Assembly (NCBI RefSeq): GCF_022790535.1
Contig: NZ_LOHG01000004.1
Span: 180,859 to 244,858, forward strand
Source of the DNA: Pseudomonas maioricensis
GTDB taxonomy: Bacteria > Pseudomonadota > Gammaproteobacteria > Pseudomonadales > Pseudomonadaceae
DNA: 64,000 nt
Reading direction: 5' to 3'
In this document: one piece after another, positions 9,970 through 18,851 of the stretch
How positions within the stretch are numbered: the first letter of the stretch is position 1
Layout of the letters: each line of letters opens with the position of its first letter
The notes under the pieces: model-generated
Told to the model about the DNA's origin: nothing
The model's database searches: none
What the model saw: the letters and a program-made list of their open reading frames with translations, nothing else
Program-made: the position numbers and the translations under genes

Positions 9970-10114
9970 GGGTTCGGTCGTTGGCTCGGGGCGCTACACA
10001 GACTGTACAGGCTTGGGTAAAAATTAAAGCGCAAAAGGCTGGATATATCTTCAGTAGTTCCAGCAGGCGGCTATCATACCCCGCAAATTCCATCCGCGCA
10101 GAACGGAGTACCTG

Positions 10115-10579
10115 ATGACACCTTTTTCCCTCGTCTACACCCTGCATGTTTTGGCCGCGCTGGTATGGGTTGGCGGCATGTTTTTCGCCTGGATGGTCTT
10201 GCGACCAGCGGTCGTCAGCGCATTGCAGGGGCCACAGCGACTGAAATTGTGGCTGGAAGTGTTCCCACGCTTTTTTGTCTGGGTCTGGGCAGTGGTGGTG
10301 GTCTTGCCGATTACCGGCGTAGGCATGATCCAGTTGCAGTTCGTCAGCTTCGAAACCGCGCCGCGCTACGTGCAGGTAATGATGGGGCTTTATGTCGTGA
10401 TGACCGCACTGTTCATTCGCATTCAGTCACTGCAACTGCCGGAACTGCGCAAGGCGGTAGAGGCTGAACAATGGGCTGAAGGTGCTGCTGCTCTTGGCAG
10501 GATTCGCCGACTGGTGGGAATCAACTTGCTGGTCGGGTTAGCGGTGGTCGCTATCGCGGCGGCCCGTCCCCATTTGTAA
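10115..10579 (+). CDS. CopD-family inner-membrane protein
   Basis: A 154-residue integral membrane protein with four predicted transmembrane helices (about 5-27, 50-72, 82-102, 130-150). It matches the CopD/PcoD-like domain family, whose members are associated with copper import or haem-containing membrane functions. Histidine 11 in the first helix (YTLHVLAALVWVGG) is the type of conserved membrane His seen in the family. Copper transport is family inference only; there is no copC or other copper gene nearby. The gene is monocistronic and divergent from dinG. Confidence 0.75.
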   Translation: MTPFSLVYTLHVLAALVWVGGMFFAWMVLRPAVVSALQGPQRLKLWLEVFPRFFVWVWAVVVVLPITGVGMIQLQFVSFETAPRYVQVMMGLYVVMTALFIRIQSLQLPELRKAVEAEQWAEGAAALGRIRRLVGINLLVGLAVVAIAAARPHL

Positions 10580-10587
10580 CGCGCCCC

Positions 10588-10716
10588 CTGAGGCAAGCTT
10601 GTTTTCGAGGCGGCAAAACTGAATCACCGCGTCAAGCCTCTCGCCAACAAGTTGCCTCCTACCTGAACCGCGTGACACGGCCCTATCCGGTAGGAGCGAA
10701 CTTGTTCGCGAGGCGG
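10588..10716. repeat. Cluster of three REP half-units, type C
   Basis: Three related arms lie in tandem: AGGCAAGCTTGTTTTCGAGG (10591-10610), CGCCAACAAGTTGCCTCCTACC (10642-10663) and GGTAGGAGCGAACTTGTTCG (10689-10708). They alternate in orientation between the CopD-like gene and the convergent Gly-rich gene. Confidence 0.7.
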
Positions 10717-10720
10717 CAGC

Positions 10721-11479
10721 TTAAAACCGCTGCAACGTAAGCGCCCCTGCAGGCCCGGCTGCACCAGGTTGGCCTGCTTCACCCGCGCGCCCGGCTTTGC
10801 CGCCATCAGCCCGGTACACGACGCATCCTTTGGAAGCGCCGCCTTTGCCCGGTTTGCCGCCAGCACCGGCCAAACCGCCAGCACCGCCCTGAACGTCAAC
10901 CTTGATGCGCTCAACCGGGTAATCTCGCGGCAGTTCGAGACGCACCTGCGCACCCGCAGCGCCGTCATGACCATTGCCACCGTTGTCGCCATCAAAGCCG
11001 CGACCGGCGCTGCCCCAAGTGCAACCCGGTGCTTTGCCGTTGGCGCCATCGAGCCCGACATAGCCCGGCGAACCAGCGCCACCTCGTGCATCGACAAACA
11101 GTTCGTCGCCCTGCAGATGCTCGACACGCAACGTCAGGTTACGACCCGGCAAAGGCGGTTTTTCATAGGTACCCGGCGCACCGCGAGCAGTGATCTGGCT
11201 ACCCGTGCCAAGCTGACCATGACCGACCACCAGATTAAGCGGCTGACTGCTCGGCACGATGGCGATACGTGCCTCGTGACCCAGTACCAGTTGGTCGACT
11301 TTCACTTCGGTAAGGCCTGACGGGATGAGCAAAGTGCCGTAGTCAGCAACTTCCAGGCGCTCCAGTTGCAGCACACTGGCCTGACTTGGCAAGCGCATCA
11401 GCGAGTGCGACTCGACGTTGATGGTTTGGGCCATGGCCAGGGGACTGCACAAGGCAGCCAGCAGACAAAGCTTACGCAT
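10721..11479 (-). CDS. Secreted glycine-rich, collagen-like protein
   Basis: A 252-residue exported protein. The signal peptide (MRKLCLLAALCSPLAMA, predicted cleavage before QTINVES) is followed by a ~100-residue beta-type domain and then a Gly-rich half with irregular Gly-X-Y-like runs (GGAGGLAGAGGKPGKGG, GRAGEAGQPGAAGPAG). Two cysteines (PGCTWG and KGCVVY) may form a disulphide. The start at 11479 is supported by GGAGG seven bases upstream. It overlaps the end of the upstream DUF1145 gene by eight bases, implying translational coupling. I do not recognise a named family with known function; a periplasmic or surface role is inferred. Confidence 0.65.
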   Translation of the reverse strand: MRKLCLLAALCSPLAMAQTINVESHSLMRLPSQASVLQLERLEVADYGTLLIPSGLTEVKVDQLVLGHEARIAIVPSSQPLNLVVGHGQLGTGSQITARGAPGTYEKPPLPGRNLTLRVEHLQGDELFVDARGGAGSPGYVGLDGANGKAPGCTWGSAGRGFDGDNGGNGHDGAAGAQVRLELPRDYPVERIKVDVQGGAGGLAGAGGKPGKGGASKGCVVYRADGGKAGRAGEAGQPGAAGPAGALTLQRF

Positions 11480-11747
11480 GAGCGGCCTCCGGGATTTTTT
11501 TCGGGAAAGACTGAAGGTGGAAGATACCGAACAACAGGATATACAGACGGTCGCGCCAGGGACGTGGACGCCCGCGCAGGCTGCCATTGAACAGCAGCAA
11601 TTCGGCGACATGAATCACCGCTAACAGGCTGCCTGCAAGTTTGATCAGAAGAGCGAACGGAGTCGGTAGCACCACTACCAGATTAAATAACACCACCAGC
11701 CAGAAAGCCGCAGTCAACAGTTTTCCCAATCCCCAAAACACCTTCAT
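11472..11747 (-). CDS. DUF1145-family small membrane protein
   Basis: A 91-residue protein with two to three hydrophobic helices (residues ~8-26, 30-50 and a weaker one near 70-80), resembling the DUF1145 family. The basic loop LRGRPRPWRDRL between the last helices should face the cytoplasm. Function is unknown. It is the first gene of a two-gene operon; its last eight bases overlap the start of the Gly-rich secreted protein gene. Confidence 0.7.
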   Translation of the reverse strand: MKVFWGLGKLLTAAFWLVVLFNLVVVLPTPFALLIKLAGSLLAVIHVAELLLFNGSLRGRPRPWRDRLYILLFGIFHLQSFPKKIPEAAHA

Positions 11748-11900
11748 TGCCTGAGCCTGCCCCTATTGTTATGTCTGCAAACGCTTATCGTTGCGTAATT
11801 TTTCTGCGCGCACAGTAAACGCCTGCACTGTGAAATTTGCCAGCACGCGGTTGAAAATTAATCTGACGCGAAGAACAACCGCCGAACGGCTGAATCGGAA

Positions 11901-11925
11901 TTGGCCCGGCGGGGTGCCGGGCCAA
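11901..11925 (-). terminator. Hairpin after the OmpA-family lipoprotein gene
   Basis: Perfect 10-bp stem TTGGCCCGGC/GCCGGGCCAA with a five-base loop, 18 bases past the stop at 11943. There is no strong T-run, so it may be a weak terminator or an mRNA 3' end stabiliser. Confidence 0.5.
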
Positions 11926-11942
11926 CGGCTGGAGCAACCGCG

Positions 11943-12644
11943 TTAACGGTTGATAAGGATTTCTACGCGACGATTTAGCGAACGGCCGCTGGCGGTTGAG
12001 TTGTCAGCAACCGGACGGGCTTCACCATCACCTTCTACCGAAACGAATGCACTGCGCGGGATTCCGGAACTGACCAGGTAATCAGTGACCGAAACAGCAC
12101 GTTTCTGAGACAGTTTCTGGTTGTAGGCATCGCTGCCAACGCTGTCGGTATGACCGCTGACGCGCAACTGCGCGCTCGGTGCTTCGCGTTTCAGGCGAGT
12201 CGCAATCAGGTCGAGCTTCGATTTGTCGGCGGCGGTCAGACGCGCAGAGTCAAACTCGAACAGCACGTCATTGATCACAATGACTTCCTCTTTGACCACC
12301 ACCACTTCTTCAATGACAGCAGGCGGTGCCGGAGGGGTCAGTGGGCAACCTGTCGCATCGACTGCAACACCTTTAGGTGTATCAGGGCATTTGTCGACGC
12401 TGTTTTTCACCCCATCGCCATCATCGTCGCCATCGCCGTGAACCCAGCAATACGCGCCAGCCATGACACCCACTGCACCGCCCAGACTGGCTGCGACCGC
12501 AGCGCTCTGGAACGCGCCTGCCGCAGCACCTGCCACACCGCCACCCAATGCACAGAGCGGCCAGTCAGTCTTCTGCAAACCCGCACAACCGGTCAAAACA
12601 CTGGTGACTAAAATAAGAGGTAACGCTGTTCGAATTATTCTCAT
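11943..12644 (-). CDS. OmpA-family lipoprotein with calcium-binding type repeat
   Basis: A 233-residue outer-membrane lipoprotein. The lipobox is SVLTGCAG (Cys about residue 20). A Gly/Ala zipper (about 33-62) precedes a thrombospondin type-3-like Asp-rich repeat (DGDDDGDGVKNSVDKCPDTP), which is usually a Ca2+ site. The C-terminal OmpA peptidoglycan-binding domain contains LRVSGHTDSVGSDAYNQ and SLNRRVEILI. It resembles Pseudomonas OmpA-like proteins that tether the outer membrane to peptidoglycan. The start at 12644 has GGGAGA upstream; a TTG at 12659 lies within that ribosome site and is rejected. Confidence 0.88.
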   Translation of the reverse strand: MRIIRTALPLILVTSVLTGCAGLQKTDWPLCALGGGVAGAAAGAFQSAAVAASLGGAVGVMAGAYCWVHGDGDDDGDGVKNSVDKCPDTPKGVAVDATGCPLTPPAPPAVIEEVVVVKEEVIVINDVLFEFDSARLTAADKSKLDLIATRLKREAPSAQLRVSGHTDSVGSDAYNQKLSQKRAVSVTDYLVSSGIPRSAFVSVEGDGEARPVADNSTASGRSLNRRVEILINR

Positions 12645-12767
12645 TAATTTTTCTCCCAAGGGTTCGGCCGAATCCGCCGCTCAAGAAGTAAAGACAGCAA
12701 AATGCCAGTTCGCCACTTTTCGCCTTGTTTTATTGGGGTTTACCGGTTTATCAGGCAAATAGAATCC

Positions 12768-12841
12768 CTGTAGGAGCTGCCGAAGGCTGCGATCCCATCT
12801 ACCTGACACACCGATTTCGCAGCCTTCGGCAGTTCCTGCAG
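12768..12841. repeat. REP pair, type A
   Basis: Inverted GCCGAAGGCTGCGA arms between the divergent OmpA-family gene and the DUF6231-like gene. Confidence 0.85.
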
Positions 12842-12906
12842 AAATGCCCGGGCTAGGCCCATGCCTCACCACACGCTAGTCTTGCAGGTCATAGAGAGGA
12901 TTTTTG

Positions 12907-13404
12907 ATGAGCGAAGGCTTTTCCACGCGCACGCCGCAGCAAGCACTGGCTGCCCTGCTCGATTTGCAGGCACCCAAACGCCTGCTGTTGATCGGAGCCG
13001 AGGCGTTTCCTGCGTTACAGGCATTTCAGGAAGCCCACCCCGAAACGCTGCTGGCCCATGCCAAACCCGGTTTATTGTCGGCAGAGCTGGCCGCGCAACG
13101 GTTCGACCTGGCGCTGGTAGTCGATTGCCTGGAGCACATCAACAAGCGCGAAGGCCTGGAGTTGCTTGGCGGCATCCGAAACCTCAACGCCAGTCGCATT
13201 GCGGTATTGGCCGATCTGCAGGCCTGCGGCTGGAGAGACACCGACTTCTACTCACTGGCCTTGCAGGCCAGCGAACGCTTCACCCGCGATGAACAGGTGC
13301 TGACGCTGTACACCTACGATTTACGCGAATACAAACAAGTGCCCGACTGGCTCAACGCAAGGTTCTGGGCCAACCCGGAGAACTTCGGCAAATACTGGTG
13401 GTAA
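12907..13404 (+). CDS. DUF6231-like hypothetical protein
   Basis: A 165-residue soluble protein. A Rossmann-like beginning (KRLLLIGAEAFPAL) and a VVDCLEHINKREG segment recall a methyltransferase fold, but a full SAM motif is missing. It resembles the DUF6231 family of pseudomonads; function unknown. The ATG at 12907 follows GAGAGGA by seven bases; the TTG one codon earlier is not needed. The next gene, of the YchJ family, starts four bases after its stop, so the two are co-transcribed. Confidence 0.65.
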   Translation: MSEGFSTRTPQQALAALLDLQAPKRLLLIGAEAFPALQAFQEAHPETLLAHAKPGLLSAELAAQRFDLALVVDCLEHINKREGLELLGGIRNLNASRIAVLADLQACGWRDTDFYSLALQASERFTRDEQVLTLYTYDLREYKQVPDWLNARFWANPENFGKYWW

Positions 13405-13407
13405 GTC

Positions 13408-13881
13408 ATGAATAGCGCGATTTGCCCCTGCGGTAGCGGGGATCTGTTAGCAGCCTGTTGCGGTCCGTTTCACGCAGGCCAACCCGCGCCCTGCGCGGAG
13501 AAACTGATGCGTTCACGCTACAGCGCCTATGTCCTGGGGCTCATCGACTATTTGCTCGACACCACATTGCCGGTGCAGAAAGCAGGCCTGGACCGAGACT
13601 CGATCACGCAGTGGAGCCTGCAAAGCACATGGCTGGGACTGGAAGTGGAAAACTCGGAAGTATTTGGCGGCAAACCCGAGCACGCCTTCGTCACCTTTAC
13701 CGCCCGCTGGCATGACGGCAGCGGTGAACACAGCCATCGTGAGCGTTCGTCTTTTGTGCAGAATCAGGGGCGCTGGTATTTCATCGACCCGACCGCAGGA
13801 CTCAAAGCAGGGCGCAATGATGCGTGCCCTTGCGGCAGTGAGCAGAAATACAAGAAATGCTGTGCCAGCTACATAAGCTGA
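13408..13881 (+). CDS. YchJ-family SEC-C zinc-motif protein
   Basis: A 157-residue member of the YchJ/UPF0225 family. It carries a SEC-C type zinc motif at each end: [13 protein letters not shown] near the N-terminus and [13 protein letters not shown] near the C-terminus. An NTF2-like domain lies between them ([20 protein letters not shown] to WYFIDPTAG). Zinc binding by the CxC...CC/CH clusters is known for SecA C-termini. The molecular role of YchJ is not established. It is in an operon with the preceding DUF6231-like gene. Confidence 0.85.
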   Translation: MNSAICPCGSGDLLAACCGPFHAGQPAPCAEKLMRSRYSAYVLGLIDYLLDTTLPVQKAGLDRDSITQWSLQSTWLGLEVENSEVFGGKPEHAFVTFTARWHDGSGEHSHRERSSFVQNQGRWYFIDPTAGLKAGRNDACPCGSEQKYKKCCASYIS

Positions 13882-13892
13882 AGCCGTGGCAG

Positions 13893-14411
13893 CTATTCCA
13901 GCGAAAGATATGAAATATCCGGGACGGCTCCGGAGTGAACGCTTGGTAACTGCCCCAGTTCACTGCCTGCTGGTGCGAGGCTCAATCCGGACAGGTCCAG
14001 CGACGGCGCAACCGGGGCGGGTTTAACGTCCTGCATATCGCTGCCCACTTCGCACACTTCAAGATCCGGAGCATCGACCGCCACGAAAGCCGCCATGTAC
14101 ACGTCGCGAGGAGTAATCTGTAGCCGGCCGGGCTGTGGAGCAGCAATGGAACCCGCTCCGGCATCTGGCTCAGGCCTGGACGACGGCATTTCCAGCACTT
14201 CGACCAGCGCTCCGGCGCGCTCCAGGGTCGAACGATATTTTTCTGCCGCCTCGCCGTCGAGATTGTTTTTCAGAACCAGTCGACGCCCGCTGAACAACAG
14301 CTCCAGCCGTTGCGCGTCGCTGTGGAACAGCTTGCCCAGATTGGCCTGAACCTTTTCCAGTTGGGCGCCGGGGACCAGTTGGCCACTGAATATAATTTCA
14401 TACAGATTCAT
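13893..14411 (-). CDS. Hypothetical protein with envelope-protein-type N-terminal domain
   Basis: A 172-residue protein. The first ~70 residues (YEIIFSGQLVPGA to RAGALVEVLE) resemble a small alpha/beta module that I recall at the N-terminus of DUF805 and other proteobacterial inner-membrane proteins. Here it stands without any transmembrane segment. The rest is Pro/Ala-rich and low complexity, ending DISYLSLE. No catalytic motif is seen. It may be a soluble partner of membrane proteins, but this is inference. It is convergent with the YchJ gene and divergent from the LEA-type lipoprotein gene. Confidence 0.6.
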   Translation of the reverse strand: MNLYEIIFSGQLVPGAQLEKVQANLGKLFHSDAQRLELLFSGRRLVLKNNLDGEAAEKYRSTLERAGALVEVLEMPSSRPEPDAGAGSIAAPQPGRLQITPRDVYMAAFVAVDAPDLEVCEVGSDMQDVKPAPVAPSLDLSGLSLAPAGSELGQLPSVHSGAVPDISYLSLE

Positions 14412-14512
14412 TGGTCATACTCTGGGGGCACGTGCGAGAAGTATGCCGCAGCTTTATCAAAAAGGAATGGGCAGTCGCTTTGTCAAACTATGGCTTCAAA
14501 TGGAGCACGAAG

Positions 14513-15001
14513 ATGTTTTCACAGGCGCACGTCATACGAATCCTGAGCCTGGGCCTGCTGCTGTCGATCCTGAACGGTTGCTCATCGGTAGGCGTCAGCG
14601 ACTATCAGGACCCTCAGGTGCACTTGCTCAAAGTCGAGGTGGTCAAGGCAAAGCTGCTGCAGCAAGACTTCAAGTTGCGCTTTCGGGTCGACAACCCCAA
14701 CGACAGAAGCGTGCTAGTGCGCAGCCTCCGTTACAAGATCATGCTTAACGATCTGGTGCTGGCCGAAGGCGAGTCCACCGACTGGTTTGTGGTCGATGGC
14801 CAAAGCCGGAGAAATTTCGTCGTGCCGATCAGGACCAACCTCTGGAAGGATTTGAAGCAGATAGCGAAAATGCTGAAAAAAACCGATCAGCCCATCCAGT
14901 ATCGGCTCGAAGGTAAGCTCAAAACCGGCTTTTTGTTTCGGCATAACGTGCGTATTGGACGCAACGGCGAGATAATGCCCGGCGATTTTATTCCGGAGTG
15001 A
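14513..15001 (+). CDS. LEA type 2 (WHy-domain) lipoprotein
   Basis: A 162-residue lipoprotein with lipobox [10 protein letters not shown] (Cys about 23) followed by a single LEA14/WHy-like beta-sandwich ([23 protein letters not shown] to the C-terminus). Such domains occur in stress-related and envelope proteins; the ligand is unknown. The start at 14513 has GGAG seven bases upstream; the longer frame from 14411 lacks a signal sequence at its start. Its stop codon lies five bases before the ATG of the His-rich SEC-C gene, so both are co-transcribed. Confidence 0.8.
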   Translation: MFSQAHVIRILSLGLLLSILNGCSSVGVSDYQDPQVHLLKVEVVKAKLLQQDFKLRFRVDNPNDRSVLVRSLRYKIMLNDLVLAEGESTDWFVVDGQSRRNFVVPIRTNLWKDLKQIAKMLKKTDQPIQYRLEGKLKTGFLFRHNVRIGRNGEIMPGDFIPE

Positions 15002-15006
15002 CCCCG

Positions 15007-15222
15007 ATGAACCAGCAAGCCCATGTGCATGGCCCAGATTGCAACCACGATCATGACGATCATGGCCATGCCCACCACGACCACCAGCATGGACATGTCC
15101 ACGGTCCAAACTGCGGCCATGCCCATCAGGAGCCGGTACGCAACGCGCTGAAGGATGTTGGCCGCAACGATCCTTGCCCGTGCGGCAGCGACAAGAAATT
15201 CAAGAAGTGCCACGGCGCGTAA
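15007..15222 (+). CDS. His-rich SEC-C domain protein
   Basis: A 71-residue protein in two parts. The N-terminal ~45 residues are extremely His/Asp-rich, with a duplicated HVHGP(D/N)C(N/G)H motif on either side of a [16 protein letters not shown] stretch. The C-terminal ~22 residues are a SecA-type SEC-C zinc motif ([17 protein letters not shown]). It probably binds Zn, Ni or Cu through both parts, perhaps as a metal reservoir or chaperone. The ATG at 15007 has GGAG eight bases upstream. It follows the LEA lipoprotein gene by five bases and is followed by a strong terminator. Confidence 0.8.
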   Translation: MNQQAHVHGPDCNHDHDDHGHAHHDHQHGHVHGPNCGHAHQEPVRNALKDVGRNDPCPCGSDKKFKKCHGA

Positions 15223-15239
15223 GCTGACCGTGGTACTCG

Positions 15240-15270
15240 AACGGCCTGCCTTGCAGGCCGTTTTCGTTTG
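15240..15270 (+). terminator. Rho-independent terminator
   Basis: Stem AACGGCCTGC/GCAGGCCGTT with a three-base loop followed by TTTTCGTTT, ending the LEA lipoprotein/SEC-C operon. Confidence 0.85.
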
Positions 15271-15328
15271 TGTGGTCACTGCATGAGGGAGTAAAACAGG
15301 CATTCCGTGCCATCCGATGGAATTCCTG

Positions 15329-15979
15329 ATGATCGATCTGCATTACTGGACCACACCCAACGGCCACAAAGTGTCGATGTTTCTTGAAGAGGCAGGTCTG
15401 CCTTACACGATCTTCCCGGTCAATATTGGCCAGAACGATCAATTCAAACCCGAATTCCTGAAAATCTCCCCGAACAACCGAATACCGGCCATCGTTGACC
15501 ACGCGCCCGCCGATGGAGGTGAGCCGGTCAGCCTGTTTGAATCCGGGGCAATCCTGCTGTATCTGGCTGAAAAAACCGGCCAGTTCATCCCCATGGACCT
15601 GCGCGGTCGACAAGAAACGCTGCAATGGCTGTTCTGGCAAATGGGCGGTTTGGGGCCGATGGCGGGTCAGAACCACCACTTCAACCGCTTCGCCAAGGAA
15701 AAGATCCCTTACGCGATCAAGCGCTATGTTGATGAGACCGCGCGCCTTTATGGCGTGCTGGACAAGCGCCTGGCAGACCGTGAGTTCGTCGCGGGCAGTG
15801 AATACAGCATTGCGGACATGGCGATCTATCCGTGGATCGCGCGTCATACCTGGCAGGAACAGAATCTGAACGACTTCCCGCACCTCAAGCGCTGGTTCGA
15901 AGCAGTCAGTAATCGAGAGGCGACGAAGCGGGCGTACGCGCTGGTTGACCAAGTGAATCCACCGCAGGCTCAGGCCTGA
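15329..15979 (+). CDS. Glutathione S-transferase family, YfcG-like disulphide reductase
   Basis: A 216-residue Nu-class glutathione transferase. The thioredoxin-like N-terminal domain begins IDLHYWTTPNGHKVSMFLEE; the TPNGHK motif is the YfcG/Ure2p signature, with disulphide-bond oxidoreductase activity using GSSG or GSH. An NNRIPAIVDH cis-Pro loop and ESGAILLYLAEK glutathione contacts are visible. The C-terminal helical domain contains EYSIADMAIYPW (N-capping box). I choose the ATG at 15329, which gives the usual family N-terminus; an ATG at 15317 would add four residues. Confidence 0.88.
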   Translation: MIDLHYWTTPNGHKVSMFLEEAGLPYTIFPVNIGQNDQFKPEFLKISPNNRIPAIVDHAPADGGEPVSLFESGAILLYLAEKTGQFIPMDLRGRQETLQWLFWQMGGLGPMAGQNHHFNRFAKEKIPYAIKRYVDETARLYGVLDKRLADREFVAGSEYSIADMAIYPWIARHTWQEQNLNDFPHLKRWFEAVSNREATKRAYALVDQVNPPQAQA

Positions 15980-15982
15980 AGG

Positions 15983-16056
15983 CTCGCGAACAAGTTCGCT
16001 CCTACCGAACAGAGCCGTCACGCGGTCCAGGCAGGAGGCAACTTGTTGGCGAGCCG
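15983..16056. repeat. REP pair, type C
   Basis: Arms CTCGCGAACAAGTTCGCTCC and GGAGGCAACTTGTTGGCGAG in inverted orientation, after the glutathione transferase gene. Confidence 0.7.
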
Positions 16057-16215
16057 GTCAACCTGACACACTGCCTCGCCCCCCTCATACAGTCGCAAAT
16101 AGCCTCACGACCTTTGAAAAATCCTGAAATAAACTCCGTCCCCCCGCTTGCGCAGTGCTTGCCCGCTCACTAACGTAGCGCCTTTTACACGTTAAGCCCC
16201 CGCAGGAGTTTTGCC

Positions 16216-18681
16216 ATGGCCTCACCAGCCCGTTCCAAAGTCGTAAACCGGTTCGGTGCTGCCGCCGCGACGGTGGGTTTGTTGAGCCTTGCAGGCTGCC
16301 AGTTGGGCGGTGGCGACAGCGACTCGCTGCTGCCCGCCTCCGGCACTGTTGCGGTCAAGGGGCTGGCCCAAAACGTTTCTCTGCGGCGCACCAACCTCGG
16401 CATGCCGCTGATAGAAAGCAGCACCTTCCACGATGCACTGTTTACTCTGGGTTATGTGCACGCCAGTGATCGCATCACACAGATGTTGACCATGCGCCTG
16501 CTGGCTCAGGGTCGACTGTCCGAAATGGCAGGCCCTGGCGCACTGGATATCGACCGATTGATGCGCGCCGCGAACCTGAAAAAAAGCGCCAGCGAGCTCT
16601 ATAGCGCCTCAACCCCACGTTTGCAGCGTTTCTTTGAGGTGTACGCCCGCGGCGTCAACGCCTATCTGTTCCGCTACCGCGACAAATTGCCAGCCGATCT
16701 GGCCAGCTCCGGCTATCGCCCGGACTACTGGAAACCTGAGGACTCGGCGCTGATCTTCAGCCTGCTGAATTTCAGTCAGTCGGCGAACCTGCAAGAAGAG
16801 CTGTCCGCACTGGTACTGGCGCAAAAAGTCGGGGTGGACAAACTGGCCTGGCTGGTCCCGACCTATCCGGATGAGGAACTGCCCTTTTCCGAAGCCGACA
16901 AGCTCAAGGGTCTTAACCTTGGTGGGCAGGTGCCTGGCCTAAGCGGTCTGAACAATGTCGCCCGACAATTGACTGACCTGAACATGCTGGGTATTGCCGC
17001 CTCCAGCAACTGGGCGATCGCGCCGCAACGCAGCCGCACGGGCAAAAGCTTGCTGGCCAATGACGTGCAATTGCCTGCCGGATTGAACTCCGCGTGGAGC
17101 TTCGTACAAATCCGCGCCCCGAAATATCAGGCCGCGGGCGCTACGGTTGCCGGTCTGCCGCTGATCCTTAGCGGCTTCAACGGCAAGCTCGGCTGGTCAA
17201 TGGCCTCGGTCATGGGCGACAACCAAGACCTGTTTCTGGAAAAACTGAAACGCGAAAATAATCGCCTCATGTATCTGGCCGATGGCAAGTGGCTGCCCAC
17301 TGCTGCCCACGAAGAAACCTTTATCGTCAAAGGCGGCCGCCCCGTCCGCGAAACCGTTTACGAAACCCGACACGGCGCGCTGCTCAACAGCAACCCGAGC
17401 GAAGGTCAGTTGAATAACAGCCTGGGTCTGGCGCTGCAAACCCCTGACTTAAAAGACGACAAGAGTCTGGACGCGTTCTTCGATCTGTCCCGTGCGCCAA
17501 ATGTCGACAAGGCGTTTGATGCCAGCCGTGAAATCCGCGCCATCGCACTGAACATGGTGTTCGCAGATGCCTCGAACATCGCCTGGCAAGTCACCGGTCG
17601 CTATCCGAACCGCCGTGAGGGCTTGGGCCTGCTGCCTTCGCCGGGCTGGGAAAGCCGTTACGACTGGGATGGCTTCGCCGATTCGATGCTGCACCCTTAT
17701 GATCAAAACCCGCAGCAAGGCTGGATCGCTACTGCCAACCAGCGCACCTTCCCCAAGGGTTACGGCATGCAGTTGTCCAACTCGTGGAAAGCCCCCGAGC
17801 GCGCCGAGCGTATCGCCGAACTGGCCAACAGTGGCAAGCAGGACACCCGCAGCGTCATTGCCATGCAATACGACCAGAGCACGACTTTCGCCGCCAAGCT
17901 GAGAAAAATGTTTGAAGCGCCGGGCATGGTCAAACCGCTGAAACAAGCCATTGACGCCTTGCCCGAAGCCGAACGCAGCAAGGCCAGGGAAGCGTTTACC
18001 CGGTTGATGGCGTTCGACGGCAAGCTCACCCCGACCTCTGCTGATGCCGCTCTTTATGAACTGTTCCTGCAGGAAAGCGCCAAACAGATCTTCCTTGACG
18101 AGCTTGGCCCGGAAAGCAGCCCGGCGTGGAAAGCGCTGGTGCAGAACGCCAGCCTGTCGTACTCGGCCCAGGCCGATCACTTGTTGGGTCGCGAAGACAG
18201 TCCGTATTGGGATGACGCGAAAACTCCGCAGAAAGAAGACAAGCCCGCGATTCTGGCCCGCAGTCTGGCGGCAGCAATCACTGCCGGTGACAGCCTCATG
18301 GGCACTGATCGCAAAGCCTGGCAATGGGGCAAGCTGCATCGCTCGACTCTGCAGAGCAGCGACTTCGCCGCCAACAGCTTCAATCGTGGCCCAAGTGCAA
18401 CAGGGGGCGACCACAACACGCTGAACATCGCGGCGTATCCATGGGGTCAGAACTTCGACAGCCAGGCGGTGCCGAGCATGCGCATGATCATCGACTTCGG
18501 CCAGGCAGAACCGATGCTGAGCCTGATCAACATCGGTCAGTCCGGCAACCCGGCCAGCCCGTATTACACCAACAGCATCGAGCCTTGGCTAAAAGGCCAA
18601 TACCAGACGATCCCGCTGCAAACCCAGAACTACGAGCGGGCTTATGGCAGCAAGCGGTTGACGCTGGTGCCAGGGAAGTAG
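16216..18681 (+). CDS. quiP: Acyl-homoserine-lactone acylase QuiP
   Basis: An 821-residue penicillin-acylase-family N-terminal nucleophile hydrolase, closely resembling P. aeruginosa QuiP. It cleaves the amide bond of long-chain acyl-homoserine lactones. The precursor should self-cleave before Ser263 ([10 protein letters not shown]), the new N-terminal nucleophile of the beta chain, releasing the alpha chain and a spacer. Family landmarks include [34 protein letters not shown] and [15 protein letters not shown]. The signal peptide contains LLSLAGCQ, a possible lipobox. The protein is about 26 residues shorter than my memory of the P. aeruginosa form, mainly before the GGDH segment. AGGAG precedes the ATG by seven bases. 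Confidence 0.9.
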   Translation: MASPARSKVVNRFGAAAATVGLLSLAGCQLGGGDSDSLLPASGTVAVKGLAQNVSLRRTNLGMPLIESSTFHDALFTLGYVHASDRITQMLTMRLLAQGRLSEMAGPGALDIDRLMRAANLKKSASELYSASTPRLQRFFEVYARGVNAYLFRYRDKLPADLASSGYRPDYWKPEDSALIFSLLNFSQSANLQEELSALVLAQKVGVDKLAWLVPTYPDEELPFSEADKLKGLNLGGQVPGLSGLNNVARQLTDLNMLGIAASSNWAIAPQRSRTGKSLLANDVQLPAGLNSAWSFVQIRAPKYQAAGATVAGLPLILSGFNGKLGWSMASVMGDNQDLFLEKLKRENNRLMYLADGKWLPTAAHEETFIVKGGRPVRETVYETRHGALLNSNPSEGQLNNSLGLALQTPDLKDDKSLDAFFDLSRAPNVDKAFDASREIRAIALNMVFADASNIAWQVTGRYPNRREGLGLLPSPGWESRYDWDGFADSMLHPYDQNPQQGWIATANQRTFPKGYGMQLSNSWKAPERAERIAELANSGKQDTRSVIAMQYDQSTTFAAKLRKMFEAPGMVKPLKQAIDALPEAERSKAREAFTRLMAFDGKLTPTSADAALYELFLQESAKQIFLDELGPESSPAWKALVQNASLSYSAQADHLLGREDSPYWDDAKTPQKEDKPAILARSLAAAITAGDSLMGTDRKAWQWGKLHRSTLQSSDFAANSFNRGPSATGGDHNTLNIAAYPWGQNFDSQAVPSMRMIIDFGQAEPMLSLINIGQSGNPASPYYTNSIEPWLKGQYQTIPLQTQNYERAYGSKRLTLVPGK

Positions 18682-18691
18682 AATAACCCCC

Positions 18692-18766
18692 CTGTAGGAG
18701 CTGCCGAAGGCTGCGATTGCGATCTTCCTGACACGCCGCGATCGCAGCCTTCGGCAGCTCCTACAG
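18692..18766. repeat. REP pair, type A
   Basis: Inverted GCCGAAGGCTGCGA arms between quiP and the ligase-associated exonuclease gene. Confidence 0.85.
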
Positions 18767-18851
18767 GGTTCCACCAATCAGCTTCAGGTTCTTCGAACTT
18801 CCTCCCCCGCCCCGCCCTCATAACTAACAAGCCCATCCAGTCGGTTACTTC

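Noticed and set aside
9980..10020. LexA box before dinG
   Set aside because: Only CTGTACAG is present; the spacing and AT-rich core of a Pseudomonas LexA site are missing.
17449..18414. 321-residue minus-strand frame inside quiP
   Set aside because: Shadow of quiP; no motif and no start signal.
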